Shown here: positions 34,390 through 43,283 of the stretch, piece by piece
Numbering within the stretch: the stretch's first letter is position 1
Layout: each line of letters begins with the position of its first letter
The notes under the pieces: generated by a model
Told to the model about the DNA's origin: nothing
Seen by the model: the letters and a program-made list of their open reading frames with translations, nothing else
The model's database searches: none
Position numbers and translations under genes: made by a program
Assembly: GCA_038251405.1 (NCBI GenBank)
Contig: JBBSBH010000015.1
Location: 1-64,000 of the forward strand
Direction: 5' to 3'
DNA from: JADJLQ01 sp038251405
Lineage (GTDB): Bacteria > Bacteroidota > Bacteroidia > Chitinophagales > Saprospiraceae
Length of the DNA stretch: 64,000 bases

Positions 34390-35055
34390 TTAAATCAATA
34401 CTTCTTTTACAACACCATTCGCTATCACCACAGGACCTATCAATCCCGATTCCAATAATGGAGAATATTTTTCGAAAAACTGCCAGGTTGCAAAAGTCAC
34501 ACGACCACCTGCAGGCTTTGGTTTACCTTGCAAATACCATTCTGGCAATTCCATGATACCGACTCCATTGCTCTCAAATTTCTTATATTTATTTTCTACC
34601 GGTAATTGTTCGTCTCCAATCAATCGGTTTGGCCATTGATTGGTCACTAGAACCTTAAGTACATTTTCACCGGCTTTAACCACATCGGTAATATCAAGGC
34701 GATAAGGTGGCTTCCACAAAATGCCGAGAATTTGTTCGTTTAGAATCGCTTCTGCAATAACAGCGATTCTTCCCAGATCAAGGAAAACTCGTTTATTGTC
34801 GGCAAGAAATGACGCCTCCACTATAAAATTTTTCACATAGGTAGCAGTGCCTGAGAAATATTTTACACCATCGGCAGGATGCGTATGCAATGAAATCAGA
34901 TTTGGCAAATCAATTTGGTCTGGTCCTCCCATTCCTGCAGGAAAATTAACGATCCAATTACCGTTCAATTCCATTGGCTCATTGATCCCTTTTATTGCCA
35001 TCAATGTTGTGTTACCAGAAATGTCATTCAGGCTGTAATTCAGGCTGTAATTCAA
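34390..35055 (-). pseudogene. C-terminal fragment of a large glycosidase (GH106/GH2-like)
   Basis: 221 residues with a carbohydrate-binding beta-sandwich pattern: GTATYVKNFIVEASFLADNK, FLDLGRIAVIAEAILNEQIL, GILWKPPYRLDITDVVKAGENVL, and PEWYLQGKPKPAGGRVTFAT. These fit the C-terminal galactose-binding-like domain of bacterial alpha-L-rhamnosidases (GH106-like), which normally exceed 900 residues. No catalytic region precedes it; the frame begins 32 bp after the MFS gene end with a 12-bp tandem duplication (CTGTAATTCAGG). I infer a 5'-deleted gene. Confidence 0.55.
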
Positions 35056-35086
35056 GTCCCAATCGAATGATATAGATTAAAACTTA

Positions 35087-36328
35087 CTAATCCACTTTGT
35101 CAATTTGCTTTGGATGGAGCATGATCAATTGAAGTACAATGGCCAAAACAACCACAATTCCCAGAATTGCAAAGTCTTTTCCAAGGTTTCCTTCATCCTG
35201 GGATTTTCCAAGTAACCCTGTAATAAATGCACCTGAAGCAATTCCAAATAAATTCATCACTCCATATCCCGTGGCGCGATGTCTTGATGAAACAAATTGA
35301 CAAAGAATGGGCATATTGTTTACATCGAATATTCCAAACCCAAGGCCGAAGAATATTCCTCCAGCCAGGATAGGAATAAAACTATGCCCATAACCCAATA
35401 AAATCAATGCAGGAATGGTAAAAGCCAGTCCTATAACACCGGTATATATTCTTCCCTTCAAATGCTTGTGTCCCCATCTGTCTGATACAATACCACCTAT
35501 TAACACGCCTATAAAAGAAGACATGGCAATGGTTATTGTCGCCAAAGGCCCTGCTGTGACCATATCTAAATGTAATGCATCTGAATAGAGCGTTGGAAGC
35601 CAATTCTTTGCCGCCCAACCGGGAAGACTTGGTGCTGAAAAATAAAAGAGCAAAACCCAAAAAGAGATATTCCCAAGTAATACACCAAAAACTTTAAAAG
35701 ATGAAGCGATTTCCTTAAAAATAGTATTCCCAACAATTTTCTCCTGAGCATATCCCTTTTTCTCTTTCAGAAAAAACATCAAAACGATGCTGTAGGCCAT
35801 TCCGATATACCCAAAAGAGTGAAATGTAAACTGCCATGAAAAGTTATCGGCAATGGTGGCTCCAAATCCTCCCAAAGCCTGGCCTAAATAGATACCTGTT
35901 GTGTGAATACCAATGGCGAGTGATCTTGTTTTCCCGGTATGATAATCAGCAATTAAAGAAAGCCCTGCCGGAATATAAAAAGCTTCACTAATTCCCATAA
36001 ATGCGCGCAACACATAAAGCTGGTTGAATGTGGTGGCATACCCCATTAACATGGTCACTGCTGACCAAACGAATATACTCGCCACAATAAGATTTTTCCG
36101 GTTAAGACGATCCGCAATCATCCCTGAGACAGGGCTCATAAAGGCATATATCCAAAGGAATACCGCCATTAGCCTGCCAAAATTCTGTGCTGAAATCAAT
36201 TCGGGAATATCAATCATCATGGATGGCTTCATGGTTGCCAGCATCTGTCTGTCTAAATAATTTAACAAGGCTACAAACCATAACAATCCAACTACTAACC
36301 AGGGATAATATTTCTTGTCTTTAATCAT
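35087..36328 (-). CDS. MFS sugar/organic-acid transporter
   Basis: A 413-residue, 12-helix major facilitator protein. MFS signatures include LNYLDRQML in helix 1, ADRLNRKNLIVAS after helix 2, and SDRWGHKHLKGR in the second half. It most resembles the anion:cation symporter branch that takes up hexuronates, sialic acid and similar acids. It lies in the LacI-controlled operon with an aldolase-family gene and a YhcH-family gene, so it probably imports the substrate of that pathway. Confidence 0.85.
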   Translation of the reverse strand: MIKDKKYYPWLVVGLLWFVALLNYLDRQMLATMKPSMMIDIPELISAQNFGRLMAVFLWIYAFMSPVSGMIADRLNRKNLIVASIFVWSAVTMLMGYATTFNQLYVLRAFMGISEAFYIPAGLSLIADYHTGKTRSLAIGIHTTGIYLGQALGGFGATIADNFSWQFTFHSFGYIGMAYSIVLMFFLKEKKGYAQEKIVGNTIFKEIASSFKVFGVLLGNISFWVLLFYFSAPSLPGWAAKNWLPTLYSDALHLDMVTAGPLATITIAMSSFIGVLIGGIVSDRWGHKHLKGRIYTGVIGLAFTIPALILLGYGHSFIPILAGGIFFGLGFGIFDVNNMPILCQFVSSRHRATGYGVMNLFGIASGAFITGLLGKSQDEGNLGKDFAILGIVVVLAIVLQLIMLHPKQIDKVD

Positions 36329-36368
36329 ATTATATTCTCAGTTAGATAGGTTTAAATTATTCTTATTT

Positions 36369-36971
36369 TCAATGGTACCCGATTTTCACTACAACTTTTC
36401 GTACCATACTTTTTTCATCAATTTTCAAACAAGGTTTGTGTCTGTCTTCCGGAAAGAAAACAAAATACTTATCAGGTGAAGCAGTAAGAAGTTTACCTCC
36501 ATCGTAATTGTAAAATGCAATATCTTTTTCTTCATTGTAAGGAGATACAACATTCAGGTCAATGTCATTTGTTAAACCAATCATTTCCTTGCCTGAAATG
36601 ATATACTGTACATCAATATATTTCCGATGCGATTCAAAATTGGCTTCTTCTGAGTTTTTAGTTTCATATTCACTTACTATGGCATATACATCATTATTCA
36701 GATCGATCCGACCAGGAGGCAACTGTTGAAGGTTTGATTTCGTCAGGAAATTGAAAGCAGTACTCCATCTTTCCGGATATCTATTGAATTGTTCTGCTGC
36801 TTTTTTAAAATTGATTGATGGATCTGGTGAAGCATTAAATGTACTTTGGATCACCCCATTTGAAATGATTATTGATTTCAAGTTCTTATTTTTTATTCCT
36901 GCTTTCCATGCCAACAAAAAGAATTCAAATACAGTGCTAAAAATGATTGCTAAAAATGATTTTTTATTCAT
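36369..36971 (-). CDS. YhcH/YjgK/YiaL (DUF386) family protein with N-terminal leader
   Basis: A 200-residue protein whose residues about 65-200 match the YhcH/YjgK/YiaL cupin family (FESHRKYIDVQYIISGKEMI, YFVFFPEDRHKPCL with metal-type His/Glu, MVRKVVVKIGYH). Family members such as NanQ act on sugar anomers in sialic acid use and are usually about 150 residues and cytosolic. Here an extra ~60 residues begin with a hydrophobic stretch (FLAIIFSTVFEFFLLAWKAG), suggesting export or membrane attachment. It sits between the MFS and aldolase genes. Confidence 0.8.
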   Translation of the reverse strand: MNKKSFLAIIFSTVFEFFLLAWKAGIKNKNLKSIIISNGVIQSTFNASPDPSINFKKAAEQFNRYPERWSTAFNFLTKSNLQQLPPGRIDLNNDVYAIVSEYETKNSEEANFESHRKYIDVQYIISGKEMIGLTNDIDLNVVSPYNEEKDIAFYNYDGGKLLTASPDKYFVFFPEDRHKPCLKIDEKSMVRKVVVKIGYH

Positions 36972-37025
36972 GATTCCGTAGCATTATATGTTGTTCTGGC
37001 TAAAGTTGTCATTTCAAACTCATTC

Positions 37026-37943
37026 TTAAATTTTGATGTCGATTAATTGCAATTCATCAATTGCTTTGGCAATGATCTCCCATTGTACTGAGCCAAAATT
37101 GCTGAAAGGCAATGCTAAAGTATTATTGCAAATACCTAATATTGAAAGTGCGCACTTTACACCCATCAAGAAGCTCGATCCAAAGTCTCCAACACCATAT
37201 ATGGTTGAAGAAATTTGCATGACTTTGGCATGCAGTTCTCTGGTTTTTTGAATATTACCAGTAGAAGCTGCATGGTATAAGTCAACAAATAATTTTGGAA
37301 ATATATTTGCGCCACCGGCAACACCTCCGTCAGCACCCATCAACACAAGCTCAGCAATCATTTCTTCCGGTCCAACAAATAGCGAAAAATCTTTACGGTC
37401 GCGCATTTCGTACATCACCGATTGAAAATAGGTGCCTTTGGCCGAGCTATCTTTAAACCCAATCACTTTTTCGCTTTCCGCAATCCTCTTAACTGTCGCT
37501 GGTTCAAATGATACTTTGGTCATGCTGGGCATATTGTATAAATAAACAGGCAATGCTAATTGAGTTACCAGCTTATCATAAAAACTAATCATCTCCGATT
37601 GAGAAGGAGCAAAATAATAAGGTGGTGCAGAAACCACTGCATCCGCTCCAGCCTCATAAGCTATTTGTGATAAGCGGATACTATCGATTATCGATGTATG
37701 CGAAATCCCGACTAAAAGGGGTATCCTTTCGTTTACTATCCTGCAGGATTCCTTTATCATTTCCGTTTGCAATTTGTAACTTAGGCTAGGCCCTTCTCCT
37801 GTGGTTCCCAGAATAAAAATGCCATGTACACCTCCTGCAATTACATGTTCAATTAATCGTTCCAATCCATCCATGTCTAAAGAGTCCTGGTCAAGTAATG
37901 GGGTTACAAGCGGTGGAACAATTCCATGAAGTCTTTTTTTCAT
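37026..37943 (-). CDS. DHDPS/N-acetylneuraminate lyase family aldolase
   Basis: A 305-residue class I aldolase barrel. The loop GTTGEGPSLS (about 46-55), the catalytic tyrosine in YLYNMPSMT and the Schiff-base lysine K164 (VIGFKDSSAKG) are present. The substrate could be N-acetylneuraminate, a 2-keto-3-deoxy sugar acid or aspartate semialdehyde. The GTTGE loop and the sugar-operon context (MFS, YhcH, LacI) argue for a catabolic sugar-acid aldolase over lysine biosynthesis, but the exact substrate is open. Confidence 0.85.
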   Translation of the reverse strand: MKKRLHGIVPPLVTPLLDQDSLDMDGLERLIEHVIAGGVHGIFILGTTGEGPSLSYKLQTEMIKESCRIVNERIPLLVGISHTSIIDSIRLSQIAYEAGADAVVSAPPYYFAPSQSEMISFYDKLVTQLALPVYLYNMPSMTKVSFEPATVKRIAESEKVIGFKDSSAKGTYFQSVMYEMRDRKDFSLFVGPEEMIAELVLMGADGGVAGGANIFPKLFVDLYHAASTGNIQKTRELHAKVMQISSTIYGVGDFGSSFLMGVKCALSILGICNNTLALPFSNFGSVQWEIIAKAIDELQLIDIKI

Positions 37944-37954
37944 AAAGATTTGCT

Positions 37955-39913
37955 TTATCTCTTGATATTATTTTTTACCAAATAAAAATGTCCATCTTCT
38001 GCACCAATTAACAGGTCATATATTCCATCTTTATCCCAATCTACTGGGGTTGGGCTGGTATCATGTCCGGCTAATTTTACCTGACTGACATCACCCTTAT
38101 TTTGAAAGTAAACCATATCTCCTGTTTGTTTGATATTCTCATAATAGCAGGCATTATTGCTATTCACCATCAAATCCAATCTTCCATCTTTATTCCAGTC
38201 AACAAAGCAAAGCTTACGCCTTCCTGATTTTCCTGCGATACCTATGGAAAGTTGAAGTGGTTTTGCGACGGAGAAGGATAGTTGACTATTATCATTTGTT
38301 GAATCACTAATGAGGTAGAAAATTTGTCTGCCAGGTTTTAGCCAGAGGTCCCCATTCTTTCTTTCCCGTTCATAATAACTAAGAAAACCTTCATGGTTAA
38401 GCATAATTAAATCGGTCAAACCATCCATATTCCAGTCGATAGCGAAAGGTGTAGTTCTCCACTGAGTAACCAGATCTGTTTTCCCTGGATTCCACCAGTT
38501 CCATTCAGGTTTGGGAACCTGGTTTTCAACCCAATCTACTTTTACAGAATAAGGGCCTTCCAGATTTACCAGATCACCTGTATTCCTGTACCAAATCACT
38601 TTTCCAAAAATTGAATTGACGATCAGATCTTTTTTCCCATCATTATTCCAATCGGCAACGCTTAAAGTAGTATAGCCCCATTTTTCTTCAGCCGGACCTT
38701 GAATAGAACCATTTTTTCCGGCCATGATCCGAATTTCTTTTCCATTGCATTTCAGTGCAATTGGTGCAGCCCATATAGGATTCAGTCCTCCGCTTAGGTT
38801 TTTTATGAACCCTATATTTCCAGAAGAATTACCAGAAAGTATATCCTCGTTTCCATCGCCGTCCCAATCCATGCTGTAAGGCGTTGTCAATGCTCCGAAT
38901 TTTAAATACCCGGCTTTTTGTTTAAGGTAAACCGGTGATTTAAAAACCGGTATGTTGTTTTTTACTTTGCCTGTATTTTTAATAAATGCAACCCGACCGT
39001 CTTCATCTCCTACCACCAAATCAATTTTACCATCTCTATCAAAGTCAACAGCTACAGGAGTAATCATTTCTGTGTGTAACCTAATGGTATCGCCTTTCTC
39101 ATCCACAAGAAAACGACCTCCAGCAAACTTTGGATTTGAAAGAGTACCTATATTTCGATACCAACTTAGTTTATCAAGAAATTCACCACAGATAATATCT
39201 TTTTTTCCATCACGATCAAAATCAGCCATATTAGCTGAGGGGGCACCATAAGTTTCCAAGGGTTGACTTCCAGCTAATAGTTTTCCTTTATTCAGGTATT
39301 TCCCATGGTGGTTTTCAAGCAAATAAATAAATCCCCTGAGTGGCCCGTTTGTCCACTTTCCATTTTTGTCGTAAGCATTATCCCATCCATAATCGCCCCA
39401 ATCGTCTATCCCAACTAAGATATCCTGATCTCCATCATTGTCGAAATCGACATAGCTCCACATATTACTTCTTACTTTCTTGAGGTCAATTCCAGGTTGA
39501 ATGTCAACCGAAATTGAAATGGGGCTTGCGAATAGATCTTTTACGAAACCAACATACTCTGTGCCTTCACTGATAACACGCAAATCCTTACCTACATAAG
39601 ATGCCTGAGTGTTTTTATACGCTAAATCAGAAACTTTTTTAGCTACATCGAAAAGCGGTTTTGAGGATGATCCAATATTCTTAAAAAAATAGATCCCCTT
39701 ATAAGGTGTATCCGGACATGACATGATAATATCCATGAGTCCATCACCATTAAAATCAACAGGAATAGGTGCACCCCAAAGTCCTGTCCCTAAATCTACA
39801 ATCAATCCAGAGATGTTCTGTTTTATGCGAATTTGCTCTTTTGTTTGTGCTTCTCCAAAACTATTAACTAGAAGCAGGCTCAGAAGAATGGGCAAGCTTT
39901 TGTATTTTTCCAT
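37955..39913 (-). CDS. Secreted FG-GAP/VCBS repeat protein
   Basis: A 652-residue exported protein (signal MEKYKSLPILLSLLLVNSFG) built from about nine FG-GAP/VCBS-type repeats with calcium-loop cores such as VDFNGDGLMDII, VDFDNDGDQDILVG, ADFDRDGKKDII, MDWDGDGNEDIL and VDWDKDGIYDLLIG. These form a beta-propeller. It lacks a T9SS tail. As the first gene after the operator at 39933 in a sugar operon, it may bind or process the glycan at the cell surface. Enzyme activity cannot be claimed. Confidence 0.8.
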   Translation of the reverse strand: MEKYKSLPILLSLLLVNSFGEAQTKEQIRIKQNISGLIVDLGTGLWGAPIPVDFNGDGLMDIIMSCPDTPYKGIYFFKNIGSSSKPLFDVAKKVSDLAYKNTQASYVGKDLRVISEGTEYVGFVKDLFASPISISVDIQPGIDLKKVRSNMWSYVDFDNDGDQDILVGIDDWGDYGWDNAYDKNGKWTNGPLRGFIYLLENHHGKYLNKGKLLAGSQPLETYGAPSANMADFDRDGKKDIICGEFLDKLSWYRNIGTLSNPKFAGGRFLVDEKGDTIRLHTEMITPVAVDFDRDGKIDLVVGDEDGRVAFIKNTGKVKNNIPVFKSPVYLKQKAGYLKFGALTTPYSMDWDGDGNEDILSGNSSGNIGFIKNLSGGLNPIWAAPIALKCNGKEIRIMAGKNGSIQGPAEEKWGYTTLSVADWNNDGKKDLIVNSIFGKVIWYRNTGDLVNLEGPYSVKVDWVENQVPKPEWNWWNPGKTDLVTQWRTTPFAIDWNMDGLTDLIMLNHEGFLSYYERERKNGDLWLKPGRQIFYLISDSTNDNSQLSFSVAKPLQLSIGIAGKSGRRKLCFVDWNKDGRLDLMVNSNNACYYENIKQTGDMVYFQNKGDVSQVKLAGHDTSPTPVDWDKDGIYDLLIGAEDGHFYLVKNNIKR

Positions 39914-39932
39914 TTTTATAGATTCAAGTTTA

Positions 39933-39948
39933 CTTAAATCGGTTTAGC
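39933..39948. promoter_or_regulatory. LacI-type operator before the sugar operon
   Basis: CTTAAATCGGTTTAGC matches the perfect palindrome at 41050 at 13 of 16 positions, including the central TCG. It lies 20 bp upstream of the FG-GAP gene start (leftward), where a repressor would block the operon promoter. Confidence 0.6.
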
Positions 39949-39983
39949 ATTTATTTTATAAACAATCCTCATAACATACCTGG

Positions 39984-41015
39984 CTACCAGAGTGATTTTT
40001 GAGGTGTCGAATGTTGGATTACCAATTCGGGATCACCAATTGATATTGACTTTTTAAGATTACCAGGATGATTAATTTTTTCAATCAGGATATTTATTGC
40101 TTCATTTGCAATCTGTTCAATGGGTTGTTTAATGTATGTAATTGGAGAATGAAGCAAGTTAAAAACATCACTTCTATTAAATCCTACGAATGCAATATCC
40201 TCAGGTATTTTAACTTTCATTTCGTTTAAACAATATATCCCATTGATCGACAGCATATTTGTTAAGCAGATAATTGCATCTGTACCTTCCTTTAATAAAT
40301 AATCTAATGCACCATACATTTCCATCCGTTGATTGGAAATATTTATTCGTTTGATATTTATATTCTTTTCTTTACCCGATTTGATCATTGTATTTTCATA
40401 TCCGGCAACACGATCACTCATATGGTTCATATCTGTTAAATATGAAACTACAGCTATTTTTTTATAACCTCGATCTATCAAATGTTGGGTGGCCAAGGCT
40501 GTTGCCTTTTTATTATCAAGGCATGAAAAACTAATTTCCAAATTTGGGAAATAACGATCTAAGAGTACTAATGGAATATTGTCCTCCTGCAAATTTTTTA
40601 TAATTTCTTCAGATCCATCACAGGGAACAATTATTAATCCATCAACACCTTTATTGATAAGAACTTTAATTAATTTTTTTGTATTTACCAAATTCTCATC
40701 AGAGCTGCTAAATAGAACTGTATAACTCAATTCATTGGCCTTGTCTTCAATAATTCTTGAAATCATCGAATAAAACGGATTTGAAATATCCGTTACAATT
40801 ACGCCAATAAGCTGAGATTTTCCTCCCCGAAGGTTTTGTGCCACTAAGTTTGGTGAATAGTTCATCTCGTTCACGACTTCAAAGACTCGCTTCTCCATCT
40901 TTTCGCTTATACGGTATTGTTTTGCCTTTCCATTAATGACTATGGAGACTAAAGTTTTAGACACTCCAACGGCCTTTGCAACATCATTTAATAATATTTT
41001 CCTCTCTTTTGTCAC
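39984..41015 (-). CDS. LacI-family transcriptional regulator
   Basis: A 343-residue repressor with an N-terminal LacI HTH (about 6-60: ILLNDVAKAVGVSKTLVSIV then MNYSPNLVAQNLRGGKSQLI) and a periplasmic-binding-protein-like effector domain (about 65-335). It heads the leftward sugar cluster. Two copies of a TAAATCG-centred palindrome flank it, one upstream of itself and one upstream of the operon, so it likely regulates both in response to the sugar handled by the cluster. Confidence 0.9.
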   Translation of the reverse strand: MTKERKILLNDVAKAVGVSKTLVSIVINGKAKQYRISEKMEKRVFEVVNEMNYSPNLVAQNLRGGKSQLIGVIVTDISNPFYSMISRIIEDKANELSYTVLFSSSDENLVNTKKLIKVLINKGVDGLIIVPCDGSEEIIKNLQEDNIPLVLLDRYFPNLEISFSCLDNKKATALATQHLIDRGYKKIAVVSYLTDMNHMSDRVAGYENTMIKSGKEKNINIKRINISNQRMEMYGALDYLLKEGTDAIICLTNMLSINGIYCLNEMKVKIPEDIAFVGFNRSDVFNLLHSPITYIKQPIEQIANEAINILIEKINHPGNLKKSISIGDPELVIQHSTPQKSLW

Positions 41016-41416
41016 TGCACTAAAAATTCAAAATTTCAAACTAAGATATGCTAAATCGATTTAGCTTCAAATATTTTTGCTACTTTTAAAAACCATTTAA
41101 TTTTTGAAGTACAAGTTTAAATAAGGAGAAGAATAAATTTCCACTATCTGAAGTTTAATTTAAGCTCTCCAAAACGTAGAGCGGGTTGATTCTGTGAGTT
41201 TGAATTTTGTAGAAGGCTCTTCTGGACAAGTAAGTAAAAAGTTTTCAAGATTCTTGAATATTGCTTCAAGATCCGGCATCGAAGTAGTTGGATGTATTAA
41301 TTTAGCGTTTAGAAGGAAATACATTTCTGATACAGAACATAAATATTTATCAAAAAAGTAAAAAAACAAGCGTCCTGATTAACGGACTAAAAACTTCTAT
41401 TATAAAAAAATAAACA
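41016..41416. other. Intergenic region with an operator and a gene remnant
   Basis: It holds the lacI operator at 41050-41065 and a leftward 69-residue frame (41160-41369) reading MPDLEAIFKNLENFLLTCPE ... RSTFWRA. That frame looks coding but matches nothing I know and has no start context, so it may be the tail of a deleted gene at the cluster boundary. Confidence 0.35.
41050..41065. promoter_or_regulatory. LacI operator upstream of lacI
   Basis: GCTAAATCGATTTAGC is a perfect 16-bp palindrome with a central CG, the usual form of LacI-family operators. It lies 35 bp upstream of the LacI-family gene, suggesting autoregulation. Confidence 0.7.
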
Positions 41417-42502
41417 ATGGAAAAAGTACTTCCCAACTCGCCTACCACCCAACTTCCAGACTCCCTCAATCCCTCTCAAAAAGGCTACTACTTTCCGGCT
41501 GAATTTGCTCCGCATTTAGCCACCTGGCTGAGCTGGCCGCATAATGAAGATTCCTGGCCTGGGAAAATCAATACTATATTTCCGAGTTATGCAAAATTTA
41601 TAGCAGAGCTAACTCTCAGTGAGCTGGTACGCATTAATGTAAAAGATGAAGCCATGAAAACGTTTGCATTGGAGCATATCAGCAAAACCGGTGCTGATTT
41701 GACAAAAATCGAATTTTATTTTCACCCTACTAACGATGCCTGGTGCAGAGATCATGGCCCCGCTTTTTTGATCAATCCCAAGGCAGAAGTAAAAAAAGTA
41801 ATCGTTGACTGGGGTTACAATGCATGGGGGAATAAATATCCACCATTTGATTTAGATGATGAAATTCCTACTCATATCGGAGTGGCATTAGGTTTACCTG
41901 TTTATTATCCGGGTATAGTAATGGAAGGTGGCAGCGTAGATTTTAATGGAGCGGGCACTTTAATCACTTCCACTTCTTGTCTGTTAAATAAAAATAGAAA
42001 CCCAGACTTTAGTCAAGAACAGTTAGAGCAGTATCTGCATGATTATTATGGAGTGGAGCAAATACTTTGGATAGATAAAGGCATAGTGGGTGATGATACC
42101 GATGGCCATGTGGATGACACCGTCAGATTTGTTAATGAAGACACCGTACTCGCCGTAGTCGAATCCAATAAAAAAGACCCCAATCATATACTACTGGAGC
42201 AAAATCTCAAGCAACTCAAAGAACTTCGGCTACTTAATGGGAAACCACTTCATATTATAGAGCTGCCCATGCCCGTAGAATTGTTTCACGGAGCACAAAG
42301 GCTTCCGGCTTCATATGCTAATTTTTATATTGCTAATAAATCAGTGATAGTACCTACCTATCAATGTAAATATGATGAGAAAGCTTTAAAAATCATTCAG
42401 GATTGTTTCCCCAATAGGAAAGTAGTGGGCATTGATTCTACAGATATTATCTGGGGTCTGGGCAGTTTTCATTGCTTGAGTCAGCAGGAACCACTGGTGT
42501 AA
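41417..42502 (+). CDS. aguA: Agmatine deiminase
   Basis: A 361-residue guanidine-modifying enzyme of the peptidylarginine/agmatine deiminase family. Motifs are TWLSWPHNEDSWPG near the N-terminus, DAWCRDHGPAF, MEGGSVDFNGAGTLITS, the histidine in DTDGHVDDTVRF and the catalytic C353 in GSFHCLSQQEP. It converts agmatine to N-carbamoylputrescine, the substrate of AguB (33459). The C-terminal GSFH replaces the common GGGGIH before the catalytic cysteine, a modest variation. The gene is followed after 20 bp by a membrane-protein gene. Confidence 0.92.
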   Translation: MEKVLPNSPTTQLPDSLNPSQKGYYFPAEFAPHLATWLSWPHNEDSWPGKINTIFPSYAKFIAELTLSELVRINVKDEAMKTFALEHISKTGADLTKIEFYFHPTNDAWCRDHGPAFLINPKAEVKKVIVDWGYNAWGNKYPPFDLDDEIPTHIGVALGLPVYYPGIVMEGGSVDFNGAGTLITSTSCLLNKNRNPDFSQEQLEQYLHDYYGVEQILWIDKGIVGDDTDGHVDDTVRFVNEDTVLAVVESNKKDPNHILLEQNLKQLKELRLLNGKPLHIIELPMPVELFHGAQRLPASYANFYIANKSVIVPTYQCKYDEKALKIIQDCFPNRKVVGIDSTDIIWGLGSFHCLSQQEPLV

Positions 42503-42522
42503 TTCATTCTGATCAAACAAAT

Positions 42523-43254
42523 ATGGAAACAAATTTCAATGAATTAGATGCGGATAAAATCTTAGGCACACTAACTACTTTACAAACCAGAATTGAAGAA
42601 AGATTTCCAGGCTCAGGTCTGTCCAGACTTTGCAAACAATTTACCATTGCTGCCAGTGAATTGAAAGAAATAGCCAACAGGATAAATAAGCCGTACTATG
42701 GGTTAAGATTATTAATCACACTAGTGGTAATCGGGCTTTTAATTTTTTTAGTTCTTACAGGAAATAACAGTTATAAAGAAGCTATAATTAATAATACTCA
42801 ATTTGTGAACCACCTTAACCCAACCGTTTTGTTTTCAACCATAGAGTCCATAATAAATGATTTAATTTTTGTGTCTTTAGCCATATATTTTCTCTACTCC
42901 ATAGAGATCAGGATCAAAAGAAAAACTACTTTGAATGCATTACATCATTTAAGAAACCTGGCACATATTATCGACATGCACCAGCTGACTAAAGACCCGA
43001 TTATAATCACCAATCCACAACCCACTTTATCTTCTCCCAAGCGGATGATGACCCCTTTTGAATTGGAACGTTACCTAGATTATTGTTCTGAAATGCTCTC
43101 CATTATCAGCAAGATAGGAGCTTTGTTTTCTCAGAATCTCCCGGATGACATTATCAACAGACATGTAAATGATCTTAATGATCTCACCCAGGGACTTAGT
43201 GCCAAAATCTGGCAAAAAATAATGATTATGGATGATGAGGTAGAGAACAACTAA
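42523..43254 (+). CDS. Two-helix membrane protein of unknown function
   Basis: A 243-residue protein with a soluble N-terminus (about 1-55), two membrane helices (about 55-78, LLITLVVIGLLIFLVLTG, and about 110-130, DLIFVSLAIYFLYS) and a cytoplasmic-looking C-terminal half that is helical and His/Leu-rich (LNALHHLRNLAHIIDMHQLT). I do not recognise the family. The ATG at 42523 is chosen; an upstream ATG at 42472 overlaps the end of aguA. It is probably co-transcribed with aguA. Confidence 0.65.
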   Translation: METNFNELDADKILGTLTTLQTRIEERFPGSGLSRLCKQFTIAASELKEIANRINKPYYGLRLLITLVVIGLLIFLVLTGNNSYKEAIINNTQFVNHLNPTVLFSTIESIINDLIFVSLAIYFLYSIEIRIKRKTTLNALHHLRNLAHIIDMHQLTKDPIIITNPQPTLSSPKRMMTPFELERYLDYCSEMLSIISKIGALFSQNLPDDIINRHVNDLNDLTQGLSAKIWQKIMIMDDEVENN

Positions 43255-43283
43255 AAATGTAGATTGGATATTACGCTGTAAGC

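Noticed and set aside
34390..41015. Calling the sugar cluster a sialic acid (nan) operon
   Set aside because: The aldolase has a GTTGE loop and there is no NanE/NanK, epimerase or sialidase; the glycosidase fragment looks rhamnosidase-like. The substrate is left open.
41160..41369. Leftward 69-residue open frame upstream of aguA
   Set aside because: It looks partly coding but has no recognisable family or start context; it is noted only as a possible remnant.
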